Under the pieces are notes generated by a model. That model saw only the letters and a list, made by a program, of their open reading frames with translations. It was not told the origin of the DNA and searched no databases. Made by a program: the position numbers and the translations under genes. This document shows positions 7,912 to 15,456 of a DNA stretch of 64,000 bases, in pieces; the first letter of the stretch is position 1; every line of letters starts with the position of its first letter. Source of the stretch: Pseudopelagicola sp. (GTDB taxonomy: Bacteria > Pseudomonadota > Alphaproteobacteria > Rhodobacterales > Rhodobacteraceae); assembly GCA_026195905.1 (NCBI GenBank), contig JAPHRE010000038.1, forward strand, positions 23,985 to 87,984. Reading direction: 5' to 3'.

Positions 7912-8946
7912 CTAGCTTTTGCCGCAGGCCGGGCATCCCTCGCGCCGCTTAAGGGTAATCTTGCGACTTTCGCCATAAAGCGCATCGTAAATAAGCATCT
8001 CGCCCCGCAACGCCGCGCCCGCGCCGGTCAAAACCTTGATCGCCTCAACCGCCATCATCGACCCAACAACCCCCGGCAACGGCCCGATCACTCCGGCCTC
8101 GGCACAGGGCGGCGCAAGCCCCTCTGCCGGAGCCTCTGGGAAAATACACTCATAGCATGGCGCGCCCGCCTTGGGGTCAAACACGCTCAGTTGTCCCTCC
8201 CATTGCGACAACGCCCCCGACACAAGCGGCACCCCCGCACCGGCACAGGCCCGGTTCACAAGGTAGCGCGTGGAAAAATTGTCCGTCCCGTCCAACACAA
8301 GATCATAGTCCGCCACCAACGCCGCCGCCGTCTCCTCGTCCAGACGCCTCTGATAGGGTTTGACCGTGACAAACGGGTTTTGCGCCTTCATCGCGGCCTG
8401 CGCCGAAAACACCTTGGGCATTCCGATCGCATCGTCGCGGTGAATGACCTGCCGCTGAAGGTTGGAATTGTCGACCTCGTCATCATCGACAACGCCAATC
8501 GTGCCAACGCCCGCCGCCGCAAGATACAACAGAACGGGCGACCCAAGCCCCCCGGCTCCGACAACCAACACCTTGGCATCCTTAAGTTTTTTCTGCCCCA
8601 ACCCACCAATCTCGCGCAAAACGATATGGCGGGCATAGCGGTTCAGTTCGGTGTCGCTAAACGGTCCGTCCTGCGTGCCAACGTCCGGCGTGCGCACCCG
8701 CGCCCGAAGCCATTGCAAGCCCGCCCGATAGACGAACACGATCACCACCGCGCCGCCAACCAAGGCCCAAAGCGCCGGACTTTCCCCCGTCGCCATGCGC
8801 AACGGATGGCCATCGGGCAACACAAGATGCGCCCCCATGACCGCCGCCCACAAGACCGCCAGCATGATCCAACGCGCCCGATAGGGGGCACCCATAACCG
8901 CGCCGATCCCCCAAAGGGCCGCCGCCATGACAAATACCAACGCCAT
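7912..8946 (-). CDS. HesA/MoeB/ThiF-family adenylyltransferase with N-terminal membrane segments
   Basis: The C-terminal 250 residues form an E1-like adenylyltransferase, which activates the C-terminal glycine of a ubiquitin-like sulfur carrier such as MoaD or ThiS. Visible features are the nucleotide loop GAGGLGSPV (about residue 131), an acidic VVDDDEVDNSNLQR segment and two zinc-binding CxxC pairs (CYEC and CPAC). The first 80 residues hold about three hydrophobic helices absent from classical MoeB, so the enzyme appears to be attached to the inner membrane. Its start codon directly follows the dut stop, suggesting co-translation. MoeB activity is the best guess, but ThiF or another carrier partner is not excluded. 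Confidence 0.85.
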   Translation of the reverse strand: MALVFVMAAALWGIGAVMGAPYRARWIMLAVLWAAVMGAHLVLPDGHPLRMATGESPALWALVGGAVVIVFVYRAGLQWLRARVRTPDVGTQDGPFSDTELNRYARHIVLREIGGLGQKKLKDAKVLVVGAGGLGSPVLLYLAAAGVGTIGVVDDDEVDNSNLQRQVIHRDDAIGMPKVFSAQAAMKAQNPFVTVKPYQRRLDEETAAALVADYDLVLDGTDNFSTRYLVNRACAGAGVPLVSGALSQWEGQLSVFDPKAGAPCYECIFPEAPAEGLAPPCAEAGVIGPLPGVVGSMMAVEAIKVLTGAGAALRGEMLIYDALYGESRKITLKRREGCPACGKS

Positions 8947-9408
8947 TTATTCCGTCCCCGTCGATCCAAACCCGCCCGTGCCGCGCACGGTCGCGTCAAG
9001 GCTCTCAACCGCCTCAAAATCCGCCTGCACCACCGGCGCGACAATCATCTGTGCAATCCGCGCGCCGTGGGCGATATGAAACGGCTCTTGGCCTGCGTTC
9101 ATCACGATAATGCCAAGCGGCCCACGATAATCACTATCAATCGTGCCCGGCGTATTGGGCAGGGTAATCCCATGCTTAAGCGCAAGCCCCGAGCGCGGTC
9201 TGATCTGAACCTCATAGCCCGCCGGAATCGCGATCCGAAGCCCGGTCGGCACCAAAACCCGCGCACCGGGGACGAGCGTCACACCCTCGCGCGCCTCTTC
9301 CGGGAAATTGGCGCGCAGATCGGCCCCCGCCGCGCCTGCGGTCTCATAGGAGGGCAGCGCGACCTCGCGGTCCGCCCCCTCAAGCCAGCTCAGCCGGATT
9401 TGCACCAA
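8947..9408 (-). CDS. dut: Deoxyuridine 5'-triphosphate nucleotidohydrolase
   Basis: Dut hydrolyses dUTP to dUMP and pyrophosphate, keeping uracil out of DNA and feeding dTMP synthesis. The 153-residue protein has the trimeric dUTPase motifs in order: phosphate-binding RSGLALKHG, the catalytic Asp region [19 protein letters not shown], and the C-terminal [10 protein letters not shown] that folds over the active site. It sits 15 bases after coaBC and abuts the ThiF-like gene. A coaBC-dut pair is common in proteobacteria. Confidence 0.95.
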   Translation of the reverse strand: MVQIRLSWLEGADREVALPSYETAGAAGADLRANFPEEAREGVTLVPGARVLVPTGLRIAIPAGYEVQIRPRSGLALKHGITLPNTPGTIDSDYRGPLGIIVMNAGQEPFHIAHGARIAQMIVAPVVQADFEAVESLDATVRGTGGFGSTGTE

Positions 9409-9423
9409 CGCCCGTCCTCCGCC

Positions 9424-10623
9424 TTACCCTTGGCCAAGCGCCGTTGCGATCCGCTCGGCCAATTGATGCGCGACCTCATGTTTGTCCATGCGCGGCCAAT
9501 GCTCTGCGCCCTCGTTCGAAATAAGCGTCACGGCGTTTTCATGCCCGCCCATGATCCCGGTTTCCGGGCTGACATCATTGGCCACAATCCAATCACAGCC
9601 CTTGCGCGCCCGTTTGGCGGTCGCATTGGCGATCACATCATCGGTTTCGGCGGCAAACCCAACCACAAGCGCCGGTCGCCCGGTCTCCATCTGGCTCACC
9701 GATGCGAGGATATCGGGGTTTTCCGCAAATTCGAGCGCCGGAACCCCGCCCTTGGTTTTCTTGATCTTGCTGTCCGAGGCGCTGGCCACGCGCCAGTCGG
9801 CCACGGCGGCGGCAAAAATAGCCGCATCCACCGGCAGAACCCCCTGCACCGCCTCAAGCATCTCCTTGGCCGTCTCGACCTCGACAATATGCACGCCTTC
9901 GGGGCGGTCGGCTTCGGCCGGGCCGGTGACGAAAATAACATCCGCCCCCATGACCGCCAAAGCCCGTGCAATCGCCGTGCCCTGCGCCCCGGAAGAGCGG
10001 TTGGCGATATAGCGCACCGGGTCAATCGGCTCATGCGTCGGCCCCGAGGTGACAAGGATACGCCGCCCCGCAAGCGGCCCTTCGGCCAATGCGGTCTCAA
10101 TCGCGTTGACGATTTCCTCTGGCTCGGACATCCGCCCCGGCCCGTATTCGCCACAGGCCATATCACCCTCATTCGGGCCAACGACCATGATACCATCCCC
10201 GCGCAGCGTCGCGATATTGCGACGGGTCGCGGGATGCTCCCACATCCGCACATTCATCGACGGCGCGACAAGGACCGGCGTATCCGTCGCCATAAGAAGG
10301 GTCGAGGCAAGGTCATTCGCCTGCCCCCCCGCCATCTTCGCCATAAGGTCCGCCGTTGCCGGGGCCACAACCACAAGGTCGGCCGAGCGCGAAAGCTGAA
10401 TATGGCCCATCTCCGCCTCGTCGGTGAGATCAAACAGGTCGCGATAGACCTTCTCGCCGGCAAGTGCCGACACGGCAAGCGGCGTGACAAATTCCGCCCC
10501 TGCCTTGGTCAATACCGGCGAGACCCATGCCCCGCGTTTGCGCAGCTGCCGGATCAGGTCGAGCGATTTATACGCGGCAATGCCGCCCGCGATGATAAGA
10601 AGAATACGTTTGTCGGTCAGCAT
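9424..10623 (-). CDS. coaBC: Bifunctional phosphopantothenoylcysteine decarboxylase/phosphopantothenate-cysteine ligase
   Basis: This enzyme carries out two consecutive steps of coenzyme A synthesis: ligation of cysteine to 4'-phosphopantothenate, then FMN-dependent decarboxylation. The 399-residue protein has the CoaC domain first, with the substrate motif APSMNVRMW (about residue 121) and the ACGEYGPGRM loop carrying the active cysteine (about 160). The CoaB domain follows, with VTSGPTHEPIDPVRYI and NRSSGAQG (from about 190). Both halves are complete. It is followed closely by dut and preceded, 64 bases upstream, by the ChaN-family gene. Confidence 0.95.
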   Translation of the reverse strand: MLTDKRILLIIAGGIAAYKSLDLIRQLRKRGAWVSPVLTKAGAEFVTPLAVSALAGEKVYRDLFDLTDEAEMGHIQLSRSADLVVVAPATADLMAKMAGGQANDLASTLLMATDTPVLVAPSMNVRMWEHPATRRNIATLRGDGIMVVGPNEGDMACGEYGPGRMSEPEEIVNAIETALAEGPLAGRRILVTSGPTHEPIDPVRYIANRSSGAQGTAIARALAVMGADVIFVTGPAEADRPEGVHIVEVETAKEMLEAVQGVLPVDAAIFAAAVADWRVASASDSKIKKTKGGVPALEFAENPDILASVSQMETGRPALVVGFAAETDDVIANATAKRARKGCDWIVANDVSPETGIMGGHENAVTLISNEGAEHWPRMDKHEVAHQLAERIATALGQG

Positions 10624-10687
10624 AGGATCGCCCGCCTGTCAGGGTTTTGGAGAGACTATGCCTTGGGCGCGGCGGAAACAAGCAATG

Positions 10688-11488
10688 CTATTGCGTCTTG
10701 AACCCGGCACAGGGGTCTTCCCGCTCCGCTTGCGGCGTCACGATCCATGCATCATGCGGCGGGGTCTCGTCCGGGGTCCGCTCAAGCTGGCCAATACTGC
10801 GCACGCTCAGGTGATCGGGCAAAAGGCGCGGCGCGCCCCAATCGGTGCGCGCATGGCCGTTGCCGGTAATGACAACCACCGGCCCGCCGGTCTCGTCATG
10901 GGCGCGCACGATTTCCCGCGCCATCGTCGCATCACGCAGACGCTGCGCCAAAACCATCCCCGGCAAAAGGCTCTCGGGAAGCGCATCACAATGCGCCGCC
11001 ATCTGTCCCGCTTCGCGTTCGGCCTGTTCCGCTTCGCCAAGCGGCGCGGCAAGCCCGTATATATCGGCCCCCTCGCCAAAGGCGGCAACAACATCGCCGC
11101 CCATGATGGCATCACGCGCCGCCTCTCGCGGCACTAAAGCGCCGTAAATGGCCGCCCCCTGCGCCGCAGCAAAGATCGGATAATACATATCGAAACTCGG
11201 CCAGCCGCTCTCGGCCCAGCCAAGCGCCGCATCCAGTGCGGGCTTATCCGCGATCAACGCTGGCGTAACCTGTGCCGCCGCCTCTGCGGTCAGCATCTCG
11301 AACACAACCGCCTTGGGCGCCAAGGCCCGAACCGCCGCAGCCTGATTCTCATGGTGCCACGGGTTGTCATGCAACTCGCCAAGGAATACGACGTCTGCCT
11401 CTGGCAACGTCGCAATCTCCTCAACCGTAATCTCTTGGGCAGCAACCGGGGTCGCGGCCAGCGCAAGCGCCAGAATCAAGTGTCTCAT
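10688..11488 (-). CDS. ChaN-family (DUF399) exported protein
   Basis: The 266-residue protein has a cleavable signal peptide ending near PVAAQ. It then shows the ChaN/DUF399 motifs GELHDN (about residue 36), FEML and a late GNGHARTD block. ChaN of Campylobacter is a haem-binding lipoprotein linked to iron uptake; no lipobox cysteine is visible here, so it is probably a soluble periplasmic form. Its ATG overlaps the stop of rpoH (ATGA at 11485-11488), so it is likely translationally coupled to the stress sigma factor. Function in this organism is inferred only at family level. Confidence 0.82.
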   Translation of the reverse strand: MRHLILALALAATPVAAQEITVEEIATLPEADVVFLGELHDNPWHHENQAAAVRALAPKAVVFEMLTAEAAAQVTPALIADKPALDAALGWAESGWPSFDMYYPIFAAAQGAAIYGALVPREAARDAIMGGDVVAAFGEGADIYGLAAPLGEAEQAEREAGQMAAHCDALPESLLPGMVLAQRLRDATMAREIVRAHDETGGPVVVITGNGHARTDWGAPRLLPDHLSVRSIGQLERTPDETPPHDAWIVTPQAEREDPCAGFKTQ

Positions 11489-12363
11489 GACACGAAGTCA
11501 TGAACCCCGACGCCACGCTGTTCAAGGTTCCGGCGCATTTTTGTCAACGCCGCCGCCTCAAGCTGACGCACGCGTTCCTTGGATAGCCCCAATTCATCCC
11601 CAAGGCTCGCCAAAGTGCGCGGTTCATCATCAAGACGCCGCGCCGCAAGAATACGGCGTTCGCGCGCACTAAGCCCGTCCATCGCCTCCAGCAACTGACC
11701 GCGCAGCGCTTCGACATCGCGCCGCGCCTCGACCGTATCGGCCCCCGCCGCGCCTTCATCTTCCAACAACTCGACCCATTCGCGCCCGCTGTCATCCGTG
11801 CTCTGCCGCGCATTGAGCGACATATCGCTCCCCGACATACGGCCAAGCATCATCTCGGCATCCGACTGGCTTACGCCGATTTCCGTAGCAATTTTCTCGA
11901 CGATCTGGTGCGTATCAAGCGTTTCGCCCCGCGCCATCGCTTCGCGCTCAAACTGCGCCCGCACCCGGTTGATGTTAAAGAAAAGCGATTTCTGCGAGGT
12001 CGTCGATCCGGTCCGCACCATCGACCAGTTGCGCATCACATGGTCCTGAAGACCGGCACGGATCCACCACACCGCATAGGTCGAGAACCGCACGCCGCGC
12101 TCTGGATCAAACTTGTCCGCCGCCTTCATCAAGCCCAGCATCGCCTCTTGGATAAGGTCATTCTGGCTGACCCCGGCGCGGCGGAATTTCCCCGCCATCG
12201 AGATCGCAAGCCGCATATAGGCTTGGATCAACCTGTGCAAAGCCGCCGCATCGCGCCGATCCCGCCACGCGGTCGCAAGCTCAAGCTCGGTCTCCGCATC
12301 AAGCATTTCCTGACGCATCGCTGTGCGTGTCATTTCCCGATTCACATTGGAATGCAGTCCCAT
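11485..12363 (-). CDS. rpoH: RNA polymerase sigma-32 factor, RpoHII type
   Basis: This alternative sigma factor directs transcription of heat and oxidative (singlet oxygen) stress genes. The 292-residue protein has region 2 with QNDLIQEAMLGLMKAADKF and the DNA-melting segment FSTYAVWWIRAGLQDHV (about residues 88-104). The RpoH box is divergent (SQKSLFFNINR), and region 4 has a C-terminal helix-turn-helix (LGLSKERVRQLE). The divergent box and closeness to Rhodobacter RpoHII are why I call this the second paralogue type. I chose the ATG at 12363, which has AGGAGA 5-6 bases upstream, rather than an in-frame ATG at 12426 that would swallow the promoter. Confidence 0.9.
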   Translation of the reverse strand: MGLHSNVNREMTRTAMRQEMLDAETELELATAWRDRRDAAALHRLIQAYMRLAISMAGKFRRAGVSQNDLIQEAMLGLMKAADKFDPERGVRFSTYAVWWIRAGLQDHVMRNWSMVRTGSTTSQKSLFFNINRVRAQFEREAMARGETLDTHQIVEKIATEIGVSQSDAEMMLGRMSGSDMSLNARQSTDDSGREWVELLEDEGAAGADTVEARRDVEALRGQLLEAMDGLSARERRILAARRLDDEPRTLASLGDELGLSKERVRQLEAAALTKMRRNLEQRGVGVHDFVS

Positions 12364-12395
12364 CTCGGTCTCCTTCCGCCTTGCGCTTTTGTAGG

Positions 12396-12425
12396 GAATT
12401 ACGCAGGTTGCCCCGGATCGGATCA
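12396..12425 (-). promoter_or_regulatory. Candidate RpoE (ECF11) promoter of rpoHII
   Basis: On the minus strand TGATCC (12425-12420) is followed after exactly 18 bases by TAATTC (12401-12396). This agrees with the R. sphaeroides RpoE pattern TGATCC-N18-TAA. In that organism rpoHII is a core RpoE target. The predicted start would give a leader of about 25 bases before the ATG at 12363. Confidence 0.65.
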
Positions 12426-12446
12426 CTTTTCGGGTGACAAATTTTG

Positions 12447-12965
12447 ATGCTTTCCAAATTTACCTTTGTTTTGGGCGGGGCCGCTTCGGGAAAATCGCTC
12501 TATGCGGAATCCCTCGTAACCGCGACCGGCGCGCCGCGCGTCTATATCGCGACGGGCGAAGCCTGGGATGACGAGATGCGCGCCAAGATCGCCGCCCATG
12601 TCGATCAACGCGGCCCCGGCTGGCGCACCCTGGAAGCGCCGCTTGATCTCGCGCCCGCATTGGCAAGCGTGACCGCCGATGAGGTCGCCCTCCTCGATTG
12701 CGCGACGATGTGGATGTCCAACCACCTCCTTGCCGAAAACAGCCTTGAGGCCGAAACCGCCCGCCTCCTCGACGCCCTTGCCGCCTGCAAAGGCAAACTC
12801 GTCGTGGTCTCCAATGAGGTCGGCATGGGGATCGTGCCCGAAAATGCCCTCGCCCGCCGGTTTCGCGATGCGCAGGGCCGTCTCAACAAACGCCTGGCCG
12901 CCGCCGCCGATACCGTGCTCTTTGTCGCCGCCGGTCTGCCCCTGACCATGAAAGCCCCGTCATGA
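12447..12965 (+). CDS. cobU: Bifunctional adenosylcobinamide kinase/adenosylcobinamide-phosphate guanylyltransferase
   Basis: CobU phosphorylates adenosylcobinamide and transfers GMP to it, activating the corrin ring for nucleotide-loop assembly in cobalamin synthesis. The 172-residue product has the P-loop GGAASGKSLYAE at about residue 10, the RPxxPxxxWxTxE-type region (PGWRTLEAPL) and the late conserved VSNEVGMGIVPENALARRFRD block. The ATG at 12447 fits the family N-terminus. The stop codon overlaps the next start (ATGA), coupling it to a phosphatase that acts on the lower ligand. Confidence 0.93.
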   Translation: MLSKFTFVLGGAASGKSLYAESLVTATGAPRVYIATGEAWDDEMRAKIAAHVDQRGPGWRTLEAPLDLAPALASVTADEVALLDCATMWMSNHLLAENSLEAETARLLDALAACKGKLVVVSNEVGMGIVPENALARRFRDAQGRLNKRLAAAADTVLFVAAGLPLTMKAPS

Positions 12966-13537
12966 GCCGCCTGTTCCTCGTCCGCCACGGACCAACCCAC
13001 GCGCGCTCTATGGTCGGCTGGTCCGACTTGCCCGCCGATCTCTCCGATACCGCCGCGCTGGCCCGGCTTGACGCGCACCTGCCTACCGATGCGCTCGTGA
13101 TCTCCTCCGATCTCTCGCGCGCCGTGACCACCGCCGATGCCATCCTCGGCCCGCGCGCCCGCCTGCCGCATGATCCTGACCTGCGCGAGATCCATTTCGG
13201 CGATTGGGAACTCAAACGCTTCCCCGATATCGACGCCGAAGACCCGCGCCGCGCCCGCGCCTTCTGGGAAACGCCCGGCGATACCGCGCCCCCCGGCGGC
13301 GAAAGCTGGAACACGGTCTGCGCCCGCGTCGATGCCGCCGTGAACCGCCTTCTAACCGCGCATCAAAACCGCGACCTCGTGATCGTCGCCCATTTCGGCG
13401 CGATCCTGACCCAAGTTGCCCGCGCCGGTGCCCTTTCCGGGGCCGAGGCCTTTGCCCACAAGATCGACAACCTTTCGGTCACAACGATCAAAACCACGCC
13501 ACGCTGGATCACCGAAGGCATCAATCACTGCCCGTGA
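12962..13537 (+). CDS. cobC: Histidine phosphatase family protein, probably alpha-ribazole phosphatase
   Basis: A phosphoglycerate-mutase-like phosphatase of 191 residues with the phosphohistidine motif LVRHGPTH (His9). Also present are a central SSDLSRAVTTAD segment, the acid region IHFGDWELK, and a late AHFGAI carrying the second active-site histidine. Translational coupling to cobU favours the CobC role, removing the phosphate from alpha-ribazole 5'-phosphate or the final cobalamin phosphate. Family members have mixed specificities, so the exact substrate is inferred from context. Confidence 0.8.
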   Translation: MSRLFLVRHGPTHARSMVGWSDLPADLSDTAALARLDAHLPTDALVISSDLSRAVTTADAILGPRARLPHDPDLREIHFGDWELKRFPDIDAEDPRRARAFWETPGDTAPPGGESWNTVCARVDAAVNRLLTAHQNRDLVIVAHFGAILTQVARAGALSGAEAFAHKIDNLSVTTIKTTPRWITEGINHCP

Positions 13538-13595
13538 TGCCCCCGCACAAGATTATTCGTTTTGTGCGCGCCATGTGTCGCGCTACCCTCGCGCC

Positions 13596-14477
13596 ATGAC
13601 CTATACGCTTTACCTCGGTGACTTCACCTATTCCTCATGGTCGCTGCGCGGCTGGCTTCTGTTTGAAAAATTCGCAATCCCCCGCCGTGAGGTCCGCATT
13701 GATTTCAACGCAGACCAAAGCGTCGCCGCCCAACTCGCGGCGCTCTGCCCTCCGGCCCGCACCGTGCCGACCGTCGTCACCGACGATGGCGCGATCCTGT
13801 CAGAGTCGCTTTCCATTGCCGAGGAACTCGCCGCGCGCCACCCCGAGGCGCACCTATGGCCAACAATCCCCCTTGCCCGCGCCACGGCCCGCACCCTGAC
13901 TGCGGAAATGCATTCCGGGTTTAGCGCCCTGCGCAATGATTGCCCGATGAACCTCGCCACGGCCTATCGCGACTCGCAGCCCTCCGAGGCAGTCCTCGCT
14001 GATCTCGACCGGCTTGAAACCATCTGGACCCATGCCCGCGAGACCTGTCGCCCGGATGGCCCGTGGCTCTGTGGCGCCTATAGCATCGCCGATGCGTTCT
14101 ATGCCCCGGTGGCCGCGCGGCTGGCGGGCTATAACCTACCGATGGGAGAAACCGCCCGCGCCTATGTCGCGGCGCATCTGGCCGATCCCGCCTTCCGCCG
14201 CTGGCGCGCGATGGGGCTGGCAAGGCGCGAATACCTGTCGCGCTACGCCAAAGACCACCCGACAACCGATTGGCCCGGCCCCGCGCCCCTCGCCGCGCAC
14301 GCCGTCGATGGCACAGAGGCCGAGAACGATGCCTGCCCCTATTCCGGCCTGCCCGTGACCCATGCCCTCGAAATGGACGGGCGGCGCTTTGGCTTTTGCA
14401 ATGCATTTTGCCGCGACAAGACGGTCGCCGATCCCGCCGCATGGCCCGCCTTCATGGCACTATTGGACAAGCGATAA
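13596..14477 (+). CDS. Glutathione S-transferase family protein with a C-terminal Cys-rich tail
   Basis: The N-terminal thioredoxin-like GST domain (about residues 1-85, starting TYTLYLGDFTYSSWS) and helical C-terminal domain (about 90-220) are those of a cytosolic GST. Residues about 243-293 are an addition: CPYSGLPV, then GRRFGFCNAFCRDKTV and AWPAF, with three cysteines and a compact fold that resembles YHS/TRASH-like metal-binding modules. The ATG at 13596 is chosen because the longer frame upstream overlaps cobC and has no GST character. Substrate is unknown; detoxification or a redox/metal-sensing role is possible. Confidence 0.82.
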   Translation: MTYTLYLGDFTYSSWSLRGWLLFEKFAIPRREVRIDFNADQSVAAQLAALCPPARTVPTVVTDDGAILSESLSIAEELAARHPEAHLWPTIPLARATARTLTAEMHSGFSALRNDCPMNLATAYRDSQPSEAVLADLDRLETIWTHARETCRPDGPWLCGAYSIADAFYAPVAARLAGYNLPMGETARAYVAAHLADPAFRRWRAMGLARREYLSRYAKDHPTTDWPGPAPLAAHAVDGTEAENDACPYSGLPVTHALEMDGRRFGFCNAFCRDKTVADPAAWPAFMALLDKR

Positions 14478-14506
14478 AAACTCCGCGCTGACAGAGTCCG
14501 CACTGT

Positions 14507-14550
14507 CGCGATGCAGACGCAATACCGACGCAATACCGACGTGCGTTTTT
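14507..14550 (+). repeat. Triple 11-bp repeat with T-run, copy 1
   Basis: Three tandem 11-mers (CGCGATGCAGA, then CGCAATACCGA twice) are followed by CGTGCG and five T. The element is preceded by CCGCACTGTCG (14498-14508) and begins 30 bases after the GST stop. Similar elements lie at 37492 and 63952. Confidence 0.85.
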
Positions 14551-15398
14551 CAGGCTCCGTGGCTGCGGTCATAGCCGTTGATGGGTGGGCTTTCCCAACC
14601 CTCCAACGCGCCCTCTTGCGGCTGAAAAACCTCAACCAAAAGCGGATAACACGCCGCCACATCCGAAGAATGCTGTGCCGAACAATCGCCCCCCGGACAG
14701 GCACTCAACGCGCCCAAAAGGTCAATTTCTGCAAAGAATTCAAGGTAATCGTCGGGCCGCACCGGAGAGGCCTTCATGAAATACTGCCCCGTATCGCGGG
14801 TAAATCCGGTGCACATAAAAACGTTGAGCACGTCATGCACATGGCCCTCTGCCTCGGCCAAGGATATCCCCGTCTCCGCCGCGAACGCCCGCGTCAGGTT
14901 CGAGTGACAACAATGATGGTATTGTGTCCCACTCAGCAAATTCCCCGTATAAGGATCACACCGCGTCCCGATCACATCATGCACCGACCCGCCATAGTCA
15001 TCCATGCCATACCACCCAAGCGTATCGCCCGTGATCGTCGCCAAGGGGCGCAAATATGGAAAAGAGGACCACATCCGCTCCCCTTCCGTAAGATGCGTTC
15101 CGTGCAAAGCCCTTGATTTTCCTGAATAAAAACGCTCACCAAGATTGTTGGCATTCCACAGGTTCAGGTCGCCGACCTGCGGCCCCTCCACGCTCGAAAT
15201 CCTGAAAAACGCCCCTGCCGGAACCCGGAAACATGCCGCCTCCCGCGCCGGAATCAGCACCTCCTCAATCTTCTCGGCCCCCTCTCGCGCCGCCCTGTAA
15301 AGTTCCATCGGTGGCGTCGGAAGGGTCTCATTCGGGTAACAGATCACAGGCCGAATCGCACGGCGCGCCTCGGCATCTGATGGCGGGGTTTGGGGCAT
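14550..15398 (-). CDS. DUF1989 / urea carboxylase-associated family protein
   Basis: The 282-residue protein belongs to the DUF1989 family, members of which are linked to urea carboxylase (urea amidolyase) and related amine degradation clusters. Conserved features are an early VPAREAACFRVPAGA segment, the GDLNLWNANNLGERF stretch and a Cys/His-rich YHHCCHSN (about residue 180), which may bind metal. A late CPGGDCSAQ completes the pattern. The ATG at 15398 has AAGGAGA about 5 bases upstream. No urea carboxylase or transporter genes are beside it, so the pathway is not shown by context. Confidence 0.8.
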   Translation of the reverse strand: MPQTPPSDAEARRAIRPVICYPNETLPTPPMELYRAAREGAEKIEEVLIPAREAACFRVPAGAFFRISSVEGPQVGDLNLWNANNLGERFYSGKSRALHGTHLTEGERMWSSFPYLRPLATITGDTLGWYGMDDYGGSVHDVIGTRCDPYTGNLLSGTQYHHCCHSNLTRAFAAETGISLAEAEGHVHDVLNVFMCTGFTRDTGQYFMKASPVRPDDYLEFFAEIDLLGALSACPGGDCSAQHSSDVAACYPLLVEVFQPQEGALEGWESPPINGYDRSHGA

Positions 15399-15456
15399 CG
15401 GGGTCTCCTTCAACTCCCCGCCACCCTGCCCTGAAACACGCCCGTTGAAAAGCGCC

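Noticed and set aside
8191..10701. Very long plus-strand open frame antisense to the ThiF-like, dut and coaBC genes
   Set aside because: Its predicted protein is Arg/His/Pro-rich with no domain, and spans three well-recognised genes on the other strand. It is a product of high GC and codon bias.
14507..14550. A CRISPR-like array made of the 11-bp repeats
   Set aside because: Units are 11 bases, directly adjacent, with no spacers, and no cas genes are in the window.
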